Assembly: GCA_029378245.1 (NCBI GenBank)
Contig: JARKIF010000003.1
Location: 2,790,001 to 2,854,000, forward strand
Source: Roridomyces roridus
Taxonomy: Eukaryota; Basidiomycota; Agaricomycetes; Agaricales; Mycenaceae
DNA length: 64,000 bases
Reading direction: 5' to 3'
A program made the translations under genes and the position numbers. The notes beneath the pieces were generated by a model. The model saw only the letters and a list, made by a program, of their open reading frames with translations. It was not told where the DNA came from and made no database searches. Positions 33,453 to 45,469 of this stretch are shown piece by piece (the stretch's first letter is position 1; the number at the start of each line of letters is the position of its first letter).

Positions 33453-34041
33453 CAAAGATGTAACCGCAACCCGTAACCGACCCGCCGGGACAAGAGGAAA
33501 TTTCTGAGGAAAGGAATCAGGTATCAGTCATGGGCAACATCACGGGTTGCGTTCCTTACCCCGGCTGACCAGGGACCACAAGCGATTGTTGCCGCACGGA
33601 GGCAAAAGATTCGTGGCTGAAGCCTTTTCCGGTGAACGACTGCTCGAATTTCGTCGACTCCAGCCTCGTGTAAAGGGAGATCCGGACATCTTCTCTCAGC
33701 TGCAAGCGCTCACCCCGCACCACCCCACACCGCCCAACGCGGGGCCCCAGATAGAAGTTCGAGAGCACGACAGCACGACCAGGAACCTGGAATTTCAATT
33801 TTCACATGCACATGCAAGTCTATACAACCATCATGATGCAGCCAGAAAAACATATGGCTTCAAGGGCTTGGCTTCCTTCAGGCTTCTGGCTGTGAACACC
33901 GGACAGGCAAAGATCGAGGCACACCTGTCCATTCGCCTACTCATGACCTCCTCCCCGCTCTTGGTACCATCCAAGCCATTCGCACCAAGACGAACAAGTA
34001 TCGAAGATGACTGATCATTAACATCGTAACCAACACCAATT
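33453..34041. other. Intergenic region, no gene supported
   Basis: Between the esterase promoter and the trehalase stop. One plus-strand frame of 155 codons (33547-34014) has no family motif and low-complexity composition, so it is not called. Confidence 0.4.
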
Positions 34042-36944
34042 TTACAGGTACGCGCCGGCCAACACACAAGCGAGCATCGCAACCACAACCCGCAGAGGCG
34101 GAACCCCAAGGGCAACTCCAGCACCAGTATTCCCGCCGGTAGCACTGGGCGCAGCCGACCCGCCAGGCGCAGTAGCGCTCGGACCACCAGCAGACGCCGA
34201 AACGGACGAGGATGTACTCGTCGTCGTGGTGGCAAGGAGAGGCGGACATTGAGGCGCAGCGAGCACATCTCCGTAGTTACTCGCAGCCCATAGCACCACA
34301 CCATTCGTCCATCCAAAGCCAGCCTACGGAAATCCGGTGAGCACCGCCACCGGGAGGAGGAAGAGACAAAAAGTCAAAACTGACCTGCACGGTATACTCC
34401 CCACCTGAGCCCGACGAATCCACGTCCGAGATTGAGAGCTTTTCAAACATCTACAAGCCCCGTCAGCCCTCGTCTTTAGAGTAAAGAAAGAGAAAGGAGA
34501 AAGCAAGAAAGACGCACATTCCCCGTATTCCCCACACTCTGCGTCACATTAAGCTCCGCATCCGACAAGCGGGGCAAGATCCCAGGAATCGACCCGCCCG
34601 TGGCCCGCCAGCTACAAAGCACACCGGTCATGTACCGATTCGCAAGTTGCATCCCCAACGTATCCGCCCACCCTCCCTGCGTCGCATTCCCACCATTGAC
34701 AACTCCACCCCCGGACAGCGTGCTGATATCCGCTGCAGACCCCGACGTAGACGCATTCACATTCGTCCCCACAAAGTTCTGCATCGGCAACGCCGACTCG
34801 TCAATGCCCAGCTGACCTGGAGGCACAAGCGAGAACGAGCCCTGCCCCGAAGCAGGCGTGGGTACAGCCCCACCAGTAACATTGGCGGGCAATGCCCTTA
34901 AAGCCATGAGCGCAATATACTGATGCGGCGGCCACGAATTAGGCGCGTCCCACTGCTGCCCCGTCTGCAAGAACGTCACGGGCATCGTCCCATTGTACCG
35001 ATTCATCACCAAATTCAGGGACGCGAAGGCCCCGAATGCGTTTGTAGAGTTGGTGAGCACCTCGGAAGGGATGAGACCGCTCCAGAAGGGGTAGAAGGTC
35101 GCTGTGCTGAAGACGTCGTTGCGCGCGTTCTTGGTGAGGCTGAAGTCGTAGAAGGCGAGCTGTGGGGGGAGGTGTTAGCGCTCGGTGGAGAGAAGGAGGT
35201 AGCTAAGGGAAGAGAAGAGGGGAGGGAGAGAGGGAAGGGAGCCGGCGGCGTGAATGGAGAAATGGAGAGAAGGTGATAACTGAGGGAAGAGAGGGCAGAG
35301 AGGGCCGACGGCTTGGAGTGTACAAGAGGAAGAACGGCCCAAGGCACGCAAGACAAAAAGAACACAAAACGCACCTTGGTCGCATTCCAGCACAAATCCA
35401 GCACACCTGCCTTGATCGCCGCAGCAGCAGCCGTATGCCTGGCCACAGCGCTCGCGTTCGTCTTGCCGTACAGGCTCGCCATTAGGACGCGGTTCTTGTC
35501 TGTACGTGTGAAGTTAGCGGCGGTGATGGCAAGAGGGGACGGCGCCCAAGGGAGGGAAGGGAGGGGGGTAGTGCAGGAGAACGAGGAGCAGAACGAGCAC
35601 TCACACAAGATACTATTCAAATCCACCGGCACAATACCTTTGACATCCAAACTCCTAAGCCCCGCCGTGACATTCGTCAGCCACCTCGAAGAGTAATCCC
35701 ACCCCGTCTCGGCACCAGAAGCGAGCTGCGCGTAGAGTGCCTCACGCTGCGTGTCATTGAGCACGGGCTGCGTGGGGTCGGTGGCTGTCGTGTAATCTGA
35801 TGCAAGTTAGCGAGTGGGTTTTAGAAATGGGGCAGAGGAAACGAACGCACCTGTGAAATACGACTCGGGCCTCGGCGCGCTGTTGGTCACGCTATACTGC
35901 GCCATCTGGTGGGTCTGGTTCGTGAAGGGGCTCTTGACGGAGACCGTGCGGTTGGTCTGCCACCACACCAGCTCACGCTCGGCAAGTGGCAACGCACGCT
36001 GGAGGATCGTCGTGTCATTGCTGGCATCGACGTACCGCGCCAGCATCTGGATGAACAGCGGGGGCTGCGAGCGGTTGAGGTCTACACGCCGTCAAGCTCA
36101 GCTTCATGCAAAGAAGGGAAAAAAGGACACGCACAGTAAATCCGCCCCCCATTCGGAATAAACCCAAACCTCTCAATTTCATCCATGAAGTTCTGCAACG
36201 TCGAATTGGCCACCTCAAACAACTGGCTCGCCAACAGCCCCTCGACGATCCAGAACGAGTCCCAGTAATACTGCTCCCTAAACCTCCCCCCGGGAACGAC
36301 AAACGTGTGATTCAGCGGGATGAGCGTGCTCTCGCATTTCCCGCCCGTGCAAAGCGTCGAGGCATTCGTACCCCGTGCCAACTGCGGCCAGAACCCATGC
36401 ACGGTCTGCGCAAAGGCCTTGACGAGCGGGTCCGAGACGTTGGACAGGAAGGATGGGGCAGCGACGAATTGCGGGAGTGGCACGGCCTCGAGTTCTTGGC
36501 CTTCACCGGCAAAGTCGGCGTCGATGAAGGATACGACGGCGGATTCGGTGAGGCTGCCGTTAGTGGGGAGTTTTGCAAAGTCGGAGAGGACGGAGGACGC
36601 GTTTTTGGAAGTCGGCTTGTCTACGATCGTTTTAGGGTCGATGAAGGGCTGGGCGACGTTGAGGGTTTGGAGCAGCTGCAGCCAAGTTAGAATAGAGGGA
36701 AGGAAGAGAAGAAGTGACCACGCACGGAACCAGCGCAAAAAATCTCGGATGGACACCATGCTTGCTTGGGAGGCAAAGGTGCTTGGGACGGCACCAAGGA
36801 GCTGGCAGAGGGAGAGGGCGTGGCTACCGCGGTGGTGACAGCGATGGGTGACGGCGAGGACAGGATCGTGAAGCTCGCGCTCTCACTGCTCTGAGCAGCG
36901 ACGCAAGCGATCAAGGCGAGGCTTGCAAGGGTTTTGCGGGGCAT
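34042..36944 (-). CDS. GH37 trehalase, secreted, probably GPI-anchored
   Basis: MPRKTLASLALIACVAAQSS is a signal peptide followed by a Ser/Pro-rich stretch. CAGSLLQTLNVAQPFIDPKT, then PGGRFREQYYWDSFW, the GH37 signature 1, lies near residue 230. ESGWD-like ETGWDYSSRW carries the catalytic acid region, and QWDAPNSWPPHQY is signature 2. ALMALRALP, FEKLSISDVDSSGSGGEYTV and QAGFGWTNGVVLW complete the family C-terminus. An added Ser/Thr-rich tail ends in a hydrophobic segment (RVVVAMLACVLAGAYL) of GPI-signal type. The enzyme splits trehalose to two glucose molecules, here probably at the cell wall. About seven introns. Confidence 0.9.
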
Positions 36945-36982
36945 GGTGGTAGGAGGGACCAAGGAAGGATCTCGCGCTCCCG

Positions 36983-36989
36983 CCTTATA
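36983..36989 (-). promoter_or_regulatory. TATA box of the trehalase gene
   Basis: TATAAGG on the minus strand (context GGATATAAGGCGGG), about 40 bp upstream of the ATG at 36944. Confidence 0.55.
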
Positions 36990-37611
36990 TCCATGGACGG
37001 GCGCATCATGCAGAACTGAATAGAAGGACCACCTGGTGCTGGACAGAAGGCAGCGGGACCAGGGTCACAAGGTCGACTGATGACGTACTTACTCTAAGCG
37101 AAAAAACGAAACGGAATGAAATATAGGGGCACAACGGCCGTATGCGATTCTACAAGAGGATCATTTTCCCTTAACGTTGAGCGAACGTTAAGCCCAAAAA
37201 AAATGAGCTTGAAAACGCAATGAAAACCGTAGAAACGATTTTTTTTGGAAGGCCATGATTTTGAAATAGCATCTACCTTGCTCCAAACCGTAGATAGCCT
37301 GCTGCGTGATTCGTTCGTATTCTAGTGCAATGCGGCAAGGCATACCCCGTCCCGCGTCAGAAAGATGGAAGGAAATTAGGGCAGCGCGACCGAGAATAGA
37401 ACCGAGAATTTGAAGCACAGCGCATTCTGTTCGAAGAAGCCCAGTAGCCCAGAAGAATACTTGGTGGCTCTTTTTCCTTTGGAAATCATGCGAGTTTCAC
37501 TACGCCGCCCACTCGCGGCTCGCCAAGGATGATAGGATGGCGGTTGCGGACAGAGAGAGGATCACTGATGGCGGGACCCGGAAGCAATTGCCTTTTTCTT
37601 CCACCATCACG
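36990..37611. other. Divergent intergenic region trehalase / RRP46
   Basis: About 620 bp without a supported gene. It contains an inverted motif around 37173-37190 (TTAACGTTGAGCGAACGTTAAG) made of two AACGTTA-type half-sites. Confidence 0.4.
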
Positions 37612-38408
37612 ATGGCTTCCACCAGCCGACGCACAGGCAGAGACAGCACACAACTCCGGGCCCTCCAAACAAGTTTAGACGGCCTAGCACGCGTAGATGG
37701 CTCCGCGCGCTTCGGATTCGGTGCATACACCCGTCTCTACCCTCCTTCAAGATGACACTAAGTAGCATGCATGCAGGCACAACCGCCGCCCTCTCCTCCA
37801 TCTCAGGCCCAATCGAAGTGCGACTGGCAGCAGAGCACCCCTCACTCGCCGCATTCGAAGTCCTCCTCCGCCCACTCTCCAACGTCCCCACAACACAAAG
37901 CAAATCCCTCGCAGCAACCCTGCGCTCCGCCCTCCTCCCCTCCTTAATCCTCACACAAAACCCACGCACGCTAATTCAACTCGTCGTCCAATCTCTATCG
38001 AAAGGCACCTCGGACGCTCTCGTAGCAGCGATGCTAAATTCATCCACCCTCGCTCTCCTTAACGCCGGATCCATTCCCATGCGCAGCGTCGTCTGTGCCG
38101 TCGCCGTCGGGCGGAAAAAATCTACTTCCGAGTTCATAGTCGATCCGGAGGAGGAGGAAGAACCGTCCCTCGCCTCACACGGCTGTTTTGCGTTTTCCTT
38201 CGCCAATGGGGACGCCCGGTGCGTGTGGACGAATTGGCGTTCCGGATCCGCGGCGGTGGTATTCGATGAGAAGGAGCTCGCCGAGGCCAAGGACGTTGCT
38301 TTGGACGCAGCGAGGGAGGTTTTCATGCACATTCAAAAAGTGTGTCGTGCGATGGAGGGCGACGATGAGAGTGATGAAGAGGATGACGATAAGATGGTGG
38401 TTTCTTGA
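37612..38408 (+). CDS. RRP46: Exosome complex subunit RRP46-like (RNase PH fold)
   Basis: Exon 1 reads MASTSRRTGRDSTQLRALQT and SLDGLARVDGSARFGFG. A short GTGCAT...GCAG intron joins it to TTAALSSISGPIEVRLAAEH. LTQNPRTLIQLVVQSLSKGT and ALLNAGSIPMRSVVCAVAVG match the RNase PH-like core of the eukaryotic exosome ring. The C-terminus is acidic (EGDDESDEEDDDKMVVS). Exosome ring subunits of this type are catalytically inert and support 3'-to-5' RNA decay by Rrp44. The Met at 37612 is chosen over an upstream in-frame Met at 37537 because homology starts there. About 240 residues. Confidence 0.85.
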
Positions 38409-38721
38409 TGCATAGGCGAGTACCGATTCTTTTGGGGTTGAATGCTTTGGCTTACAGTTGCTGTTAGTTTGTACTGGTACCAATGAAAAGGGCTCCCTCC
38501 GCGCCGTAACGAGAACGTCTTCCGGGTGTAGGTTAGGTTTCTGCCGCTTCTGGCTCTTGAGGCTGGTCGCAATCGCTTCACGTCAAACGCCTGCTTTATG
38601 ATAAAGTACTCCGCCTGATACCCAAACACGAAGAGTTCCACGAGCTACTCTGAAGCCCCACCCCGTCCTATCACGCATTTTTTTACATAAGATTCAGAAT
38701 TCACCTGAACACAAAATGAAA

Positions 38722-39003
38722 TCACTCACCGAAAACCTTCTTCACAGCCGCTACGATCTTCTTCCTAGTCGAAGGACCTTCCTGCGTCTCTGTCCCCTCA
38801 GGCCTCTTCACCTTGGGCTCGGGTTTCCCACTAATCGGCGGCACGCCCTGCCCTCCTCCAGGACTCTGCATCCCATAAGCGCTTTGGAGCGCACCAAATG
38901 CAGCGGCGTAGTCTTTCTTCGGGCGGGTGAGTCCTGTGGTGGAGTCGATGGAGACGCTGGATGGGTTGGATGTGGGCGTGGGGAGTGTGTGGTTGGCGCT
39001 CAT
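38722..39003 (-). CDS. Small basic protein with a KDYAAAF motif (paralog A)
   Basis: A 93-residue single frame: a Ser/Thr/Pro-rich N-terminus, the motif RPKKDYAAAFGALQSAYG, a Gly/Pro-rich linker and a basic amphipathic C-terminus (RKKIVAAVKKVFGE). The same motif occurs in the neighbouring gene at 39918-40396. A CATAAAAGG box lies about 55-60 bp upstream of the ATG. I do not recognise the family. There is no signal peptide or membrane segment. The shared motif in two adjacent frames is the main evidence that both are real. Confidence 0.65.
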   Translation of the reverse strand: MSANHTLPTPTSNPSSVSIDSTTGLTRPKKDYAAAFGALQSAYGMQSPGGGQGVPPISGKPEPKVKRPEGTETQEGPSTRKKIVAAVKKVFGE

Positions 39004-39917
39004 AGTGGGGGTGGCTGGTGAGTGAGGTGGTGAGTCACTCGTGTCTTCCTTGTCCTCCTTTTATGCGGACCTATAGTAAGTATAATGAAGGGAGGCATGA
39101 TGATGCCACCGGCGCAGATTTACTTAGTCGACGAGGAGGAGTGAATCACGTTTTGCATCAGGTTCTGAAATCGTTATTGGCGAACGGCTCCGCAATCGGA
39201 ATGAGATTGGCCATGCGTTCATTCGTTCGGTGCCTTTCCTGTCCTTCTTATTGCTACCATCAAGCCCGGCAAGCCTCAAAACTGTCTCTCTCGGTGAGTA
39301 AACACATGGTCATGACTCGAACTCGGAGTGCCAGTATAGGCCGTCGGGTTAGTTCTGCTATAGCTAGCTTCGTATTCTCCGGGACCTGGGAAGAAGACGA
39401 AAAGATCACGGGGCGCTCCGTAGTCGTGGGGATGACTGCGGGGGTAGGTGCCCGGCCGGTGTCGAGGCTCGATCGTGCTGCACTATATTATATACTCAGA
39501 GTGAGTGAGTACCAAGTATTTTGTACTGACTGCTCCAAGGCAGAACACGATTCCGTCGGGAGAGAATCCTGGAAGTAAAGTCAATTCCCCGTTTCCTTTT
39601 TGAAATTCGAGCGCGGGCTGGTGTGTCGTGATTCCCTGAATCATGGGTTCGGGACCGTCATTTGGTGTCGACTCGGACGTGTGAGTCAATATCATATCCC
39701 GGTTATCTGACCACTGCAGTATCTCAATTTACATAACGCAGGACCATGCGGATTTGCCGAATACACAACAGATGATCCAGTATTTTATACAGGACTATAC
39801 CGGCTGACGCAACGATAAAACTGCCTGACGCAATCCGACACAGGACTGAGGACATCCGTGGTGCGCGAGGCAAGGGCTCCGTCGATCGCCGAATTCGTCG
39901 CAATCGAAATCCCTCAT

Positions 39918-40396
39918 TTATCGTTTATCTACGGTGGATGTAGATGTGAGCAAGACCGGCGAGGGTATATACCAGGCAAAGCGCACACACCGGTATCCTT
40001 CCGCCGCACGGTTAACATCTTACGCAGCTTCGCCATCGACGTTGAGGAGCTGCTGCTTTCTGGCGTTTCTTCAGCCGGACTGGGGGAATTGGCAGCCGTC
40101 GATGAAGGTGAAGGACCGGCGGCGGTATTGGGGACACCGTCTGTCTTCGCACTAGTACTAGTACTTGGCGGGGGCGCCTTCCTCTTCTTCTCCATCACCC
40201 TCCCAGAAGCAGGCGAATAATCCCCCGGCCCACCACCGCTCCCGTATTGCGACTGAAGCGCCGCGAACGCTGCTGCGTAGTCTTTTTGCGGGGGGCGGGA
40301 CGCGGCGGTGAGCGGGGTGGTGGATGTGATGGTGTCGGCGAGTGAGTGTGAGGAAGATGAGGAGTGGATGCTGAGGTTCGACTGTGAGGGGTCCAT
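39918..40396 (-). CDS. Small basic protein with a KDYAAAF motif (paralog B)
   Basis: MDPSQSNLSIHSSSSSHSLA is followed by RPPQKDYAAAFAALQSQYGS, then Gly/Pro/Ser-rich sequence and a basic helix (MAKLRKMLTVRRKD). A 62-nt intron (39929-39990, GTGTGT...CGTAG) fits, giving the end KDTDKR; without it the frame ends 19 residues later (CSHLHPP). GATATAAAAG lies about 45 bp upstream of the ATG, so both paralogs have TATA-type promoters. Same strand and motif as paralog A, about 0.9 kb apart, so a tandem duplication is likely. Family not recognised. Confidence 0.62.
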
Positions 40397-40459
40397 GGTT
40401 TCTTTGTCGGTGTGGGCGAAGGGGAATTTGGAGAGCTTTCTTTTATATCTTTGTCAGAC

Positions 40460-41745
40460 ATTCAGTCAGCAGGGCAAAGTTTGTTTCGCGTACTAGCCTT
40501 ATCAGAGATTTTCCGCTTCGCCGGTACCGAGTCTCCAGAAACACTTACGGTGCCTGCTGCGTAAGTTTGGCGTGAAGTACTGCGCGATTAATTCCATAAA
40601 TCTGCGGCCGCAGTGCTCTCGTGGGCCGGCGCTGCGGTCAATGCCAGTGATAGACGTTGCTCTGTTCATTGTCCATTCCGGCAACATTCCAGCAAACACT
40701 GTTCCAGAGTCTGTGACTCAGCCTGTGATTGGCCGGTGACTCACCCGTGGGCGCGTCAACGCGTCTGATGGCCAGACTTGCTTACATTCCGCCGACGCCC
40801 CTATACCCTTTTGGGATCGACACCGCCTCAGTGATCGGGCGAGCCACGGCAGACAATTGATGTGCCGGGCTGCCGCTTCAACCACACAAAACCCAAGTCC
40901 GTCTCAGAACACTCGCCGATTTGAATCAGAATGTTATGGGCGAAACACGGTGCAGACACGAAACCCGTAGCCATTACTAAGTTAATACTAACTACGCCCA
41001 ACGCCACGCTTCCATCGACACGACTGTAGTACAGCAGTACAGTACGAGTCCATGATGCACTTGCAAGTCGTCCGTCCGTTTGGATAGTGGGGTCGAGCGT
41101 CGAGGTGAGAGGGTGACAGGAGTAGCAAGGACGATGCGAAGCACGGTGGTGGGGCCCCGGGGGGAGGACGGAAGGGCCGGGGAGCAGGCGAAGGGGAAAG
41201 GGAAGAGCGAGCAGGGCGGCTGACAGTCGTTCCGACTCGTTTGGGCAAAGACGCGGCTCGCTGGCGTCGAATATGAGCCTCCGATCGAATGGCGTGGTAG
41301 CTACTACATGCTGAATTGGTGTTAGAGCGAGTGGCAGTCAGATAGTCGAGGTAACGCACCGGCGCGGTACCAGTGCGACCAATCCACACCTACCATCGGC
41401 TTCACGTTGAGGCCTGACTACCCTGGGCGAGGTCGGCCGGCGAGGCGACATGCTCGGGCATTGGCGAGGTTGATGTCGAGGCCGACATTTGGCGGGATCG
41501 AGATACGCGCGAGGGAGGTAATGGGAGAGGAAGGGAGGCTGGTGTTTGGCACCACACACTTTGCGGCACGGTGATGGCAGACATAGGTGCCGAGAAGATG
41601 CCGCCATCAGCGAGGCGGTGCCTGTCCCATTCGGGTATAGGGGTATCGGCGGAATTCGTTGAGTGGATGGCCAGTATCACCGCCACTGATCTGATGACCG
41701 CATCACAATCAGCACGCGGCGCTAAATTTTCATCGATTTACCACC
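40460..41745. other. Intergenic region upstream of PRMT3, no gene supported
   Basis: Several overlapping frames exist on both strands. A minus frame at 41402-41686 (94 codons) is the longest but has no recognisable motif and lies where a PRMT3 promoter is expected. Confidence 0.4.
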
Positions 41746-43846
41746 ATGAGCATCGTCCTCCCTCCTCCGACCAGCATCCCCTCGGACGACGACCGGAGCG
41801 ATCGCGAAGAGTCCGGCAGCGAGTCCAGCACCGATGACGAGCCCGAGCCGTGGGATGACTGGATCTCCGACTCTGCCGCCCGCCAGCCTTGTAGATCTCT
41901 ATTCGAGAGTAACAAGGAGCTGCCCTCGGTGGATGAGGCGCTCGAGTACGATAGGAAGACGCATGGGTTTGATTTGGATGGGTTTTGTGGGAGCATTGGT
42001 GCGTGGTCGGACTCTTCTCTTTCTGCATGATTTTGACCGGAATGCAGGACTGGATACGCATGGGCGGATTCGGTTGATTAACTTTATACGCAAGACGGTG
42101 GGATATTTGCTACTTACTTCCCATTTGCGACTGCTAACCGATTCGCAGCACCCCACCCCTTCGGAAGTCGCTGCTTTGACCGGGAAGGAGAACATCTTCA
42201 CCTCGGATGAGTACCTCAAACCCGCGATAGAAGACGACCCGCTCCTCCGTGCGTGACCCATCGAATTAATCTCACTCCCCCCTCTCACATTTGCACAGAG
42301 GTCCAGCCCGATGACTGGTCCGACTCGGACGCGGAGGACACCACCACCACCGACCCAGCCAAGCGAATCCGCTTGCTTGAAAAACGCCTGGCAGCGGCCC
42401 AACAGGATCTCGTGGACTACCGCACCATGATCAGCACGACGCTCCCGCGTATCATCACCGCCGTCAACGAGGACCCTGGTCCGAGTACCACTGGACCTGC
42501 AGCGCGCGACGACGATTCGCATTATTTCCAGAGTTACGAGGAAAACGGTGCGTCTCTCCGACATTCATACTCACTCACTCACTCACTCGTCCAGACATCC
42601 ACGCCGTCATGATCCAAGATAAAGTCCGCACCTCCACCTACGCTCACTTTATCCTCACCAACCCCGCTCTCTTCCGTGACGCCACCGTCCTCGACGTAGG
42701 CTGCGGCACCGGCATCCTCTCCCTCTTCGCCGCCCGCGCTGGCGCCAAACGCGTCATCGCCGTCGACGCCTCCGACATCGCCCTAAAAGCACGCAAAATC
42801 GTAGCAGCCAACAACCTTTCCCACGTCATCACCGTCTTGCAAGGCAAAGTCGAGGATATCGTCTTACCCGACGAGATCAAGGAGGTGGATGTGATTATAT
42901 CCGAGTGGATGGGGTATGCGTTGTTATATGAGAGTATGCTTGATTCGGTGTTGAGGGCGAGGGAGAGGTTTTTGAGGCCTGGGGGTGTGATGGCTCCGAG
43001 TCAATGTCGGATGAGGTTGGCGTTGTGTGATGCGAGGGAGGTGATCAAGGAGCGGGTTGGGTTTTGGGATGATGTTTATGGTGCGTTCCGAAGTTTGCGA
43101 GTTTACAATCAGGCGTTGAAGAGCTTTAGGTTACGATATGTCGGCCATGAAGGAGGGCTTGTACGACGATGCGATCGTGGATGTGGTGGGCCCAGATACG
43201 CTTTTGAGTGAGCCGTATACAGTCAAGGTTCGTCCAACTCTTTCAACCTCCGAACTCTGTAATAATGTCAAACAGGACCTCCACCTCGGCGTGATAACCC
43301 CGCGCCAACTCTCCTTCATCTCACCCTTCACACTCACCTCCACCGCCTCACGGCGCACCAAACTAACATCCTTCGTCCTCTACTTTGACACATTCTTCGC
43401 ACCCGACGGGCTTCCCCTCCCCGATTCGGAGCAAGTCAAAGTCGTAAGGGAGGGTGATGCTGTTGTGGCCGAAGTGTGGCATGTCGGTGGGCGGCCTGCT
43501 GTCATTCGGCGTGTGAGTCAGGGACCGGGGCTCGCCGGTGAGAAGGAGAAGGAGAAGGAGGAGAAGGTCACGAGCTTCAGCACGGGACCGGAGAGCATCC
43601 CGACGCATTGGAAGCAGACATTGTTCTTGTTGAGGGATCCGGTGGACATCGTAGAGGGCGAGTTTCTCTTCGTAATTCCTGGCTGATGCGTTGATGAAAT
43701 CTACAGGCACCATCGTCTCGGGCCACTTCCACTGCACCAAATCCTCGATCAATTCGCGCGAGTTGGATGTTGAGGTGCATTATTCTGTCAAGCAGGAGGG
43801 TGGGGAGGTGGGGCTGACTGTTGTGCAGATGTACAAGGTGCGGTAA
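41746..43846 (+). CDS. RMT3: Protein arginine N-methyltransferase 3-like (PRMT3/Rmt3)
   Basis: An acidic N-terminus (SESSTDDEPEPWDDWISDSA) leads to a region in the place of the PRMT3 zinc finger. A coiled segment (RIRLLEKRLAAAQQDLVDYR) and YFQSYEENDIHAVMIQDKVR with TSTYAHFI open the catalytic domain. LDVGCGTGILSLFAARAGAK is SAM motif I. SEWMGYALLYESML is the double-E loop, and IPTHWKQTLFLL is the THW loop. The protein ends VVQMYKVR. It should methylate arginine, with ribosomal protein uS5 the known PRMT3 substrate in yeast and mammals. The finger is degenerate: one Cys (QPCRSLF) and one His (KTHGFDL) instead of CxxC and two His. About seven short introns, one with a CTCA microsatellite at about 42568. 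Confidence 0.88.
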
Positions 43847-44146
43847 AAATGAACATAAAATATCTATGTACGATGTATGTACGATTTTTTTTGGGATACT
43901 TCCAGCGCAGGTTCCTTTCCCAGTGTTGCCTCGACCGACCGCTGAAACAAACGGGAGATATCGGATCGGGGAAATTGCGTCGAGGCCATTTGTGGGTCCA
44001 GATGATTAACCTTCCGAGTCTCGGCCACGGCCAATGACGCTAATCCCGCTCCGGGCCAATCTTCCGGGCCTGGATGCGCAGGTGTTTTAAGGCCAACGTT
44101 AGGCTGGACCGAGGCCTAGAAAATATATCGGCGGTCGAGGGACGGG

Positions 44147-44154
44147 TATATAAG
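44147..44154 (+). promoter_or_regulatory. TATA box (TATATAAG)
   Basis: TATATAAG in context GGGTATATAAGAGG, about 110 bp upstream of the ATG at 44265. It is the strongest TATA-like element seen in the window and supports a gene here. Confidence 0.6.
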
Positions 44155-44264
44155 AGGGTGGGCGAGGGTGGTTAATGAAATACCGCATACCGCCCACCAC
44201 TTCCTTTCCTCTGCGAGAACCAACTACTACCTCACTACTAAACCAACCGACCAACCAGCCAGCC

Positions 44265-44577
44265 ATGTACAACCTCCTCGTAGCCCGCAGCAAGGTCAGC
44301 CTCCACCTCCACTATTCCACTCCCTACCCTCTTTCATAATGCTGACCGCGATTCCCGGAACAGAGCCTCCTCCTCTGGAGTTCAATCGAACTCGGCCTCG
44401 CTGCAATTGTCTGGAACGCCTACCGCACACCATCGTACGTCTCCCTCTTCCCCTTCTCCCCTTCTCCCCATATGATAATAACGACCCAATGCTAGACCCA
44501 TCGCCGGTAAACCTTCTCTGGTGTGGGTATCTCGGGCGCATTGGCATCGCCGGGGTGAATACGCGATCGAGAGTTGA
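44265..44577 (+). CDS. Possible 60-residue single-pass membrane protein
   Basis: Three exons (44265-44294, 44364-44434, 44496-44577) with GT-AG introns of 69 and 61 nt keep one frame. The product starts MYNLLVARSKSLLLWSSIEL, continues GLAAIVWNAYRTPS, and ends PIAGKPSLVWVSRAHWHRRG with EYAIES. LLLWSSIELGLAAIVW could span a membrane. A strong TATA box lies upstream. I do not recognise the family, and no track-length ORF covers it, so the call rests on consistent splicing and promoter position. Confidence 0.45.
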
Positions 44578-45469
44578 AGGCTGTTTTCAGGGATGATCAG
44601 GGTCGGAATATTTGCATCTAAAGACGAATCACGATTTGTAGAACTGCCACACTGTATTTGTATAATTACTTTTCGGAGCTCGAGCCGAGCCGCAATTGCA
44701 AGTCCAGACTGCAGTAAAATTTATACAACTTGCGAGGCCAGGCCTCAGGGCCCAGGCCGACTTCCCCCTCCGATTGTTTGAGGGTGCACCGGAGCTCGAG
44801 CCGGTCTGTCGATCGGACATGCGCCTCGCACGACCCGCTCCTGCAAACAGCGGAAGCCAGGGCTGCGGCTGCTGCGGGATGGTCATAGACGAAATCTTCT
44901 TGATCTTGGTCGAGTGGGTGATTTTGATCATCGAGGAGTCCAGCTTCTTGGTATTCGCACTATGAAGAATCAAGATAGACAAGTGAATCCTTCGAGACGA
45001 CAGGTAGGCCGGTAGATTCGAGCCTAGCCTGAGGGACGCGGCCTTGGCTCCGGTAGTGATAGGAGATGCTGCGTTCCCCGGATTATCTGCCAATTGACGT
45101 CAAGACTTCGCTTCAAAATCCCTATACTTATGTAGTCAGTTCGCAACCCTATGGATCATAGCTTCAACCACCTGATTTCAGTTGGAATGACTTGGACACT
45201 GGCGCTACAAGGGCCCGACGTCACGTCTACTTGCCTTGGAACGTGCACTGCTGCTTTGAGCGCCGCGGCCTCATCTTCGGCACCAGGAAGGCACCGTGCT
45301 TGCACGGATCCACGGACGTCGACACGATGCCACGGAAACAGTAAATCGCCGCGAGCTTAGAATGGAAGCACCGTGAATTCGCACTGCTAGGAACCGAGAC
45401 GCGGCATCCTCGTCGTCCAACCTGTATAAAGCACAAGGGCCCGAAAGAAATCAGGTCCCGCCACTAGCG
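44578..45469. other. Interval without a supported gene
   Basis: A minus frame of 154 codons (44629-45093) is open but its composition and lack of motifs do not support a protein. A palindromic TGACGTCA site (CRE-like) occurs at about 45096. Confidence 0.35.

Noticed and set aside
41899..42564. 221-codon minus frame opposite PRMT3
   Set aside because: Antisense to PRMT3 exons and introns with no recognisable domain.
42560..42600. CTCA microsatellite as a CRISPR-like or regulatory array
   Set aside because: It is a simple short tandem repeat inside an intron of PRMT3, ordinary for fungal introns.
44629..45093. 154-codon minus frame, possible gene
   Set aside because: No motif, no splice pattern and no promoter; considered as a pheromone precursor but lacks a C-terminal CaaX.
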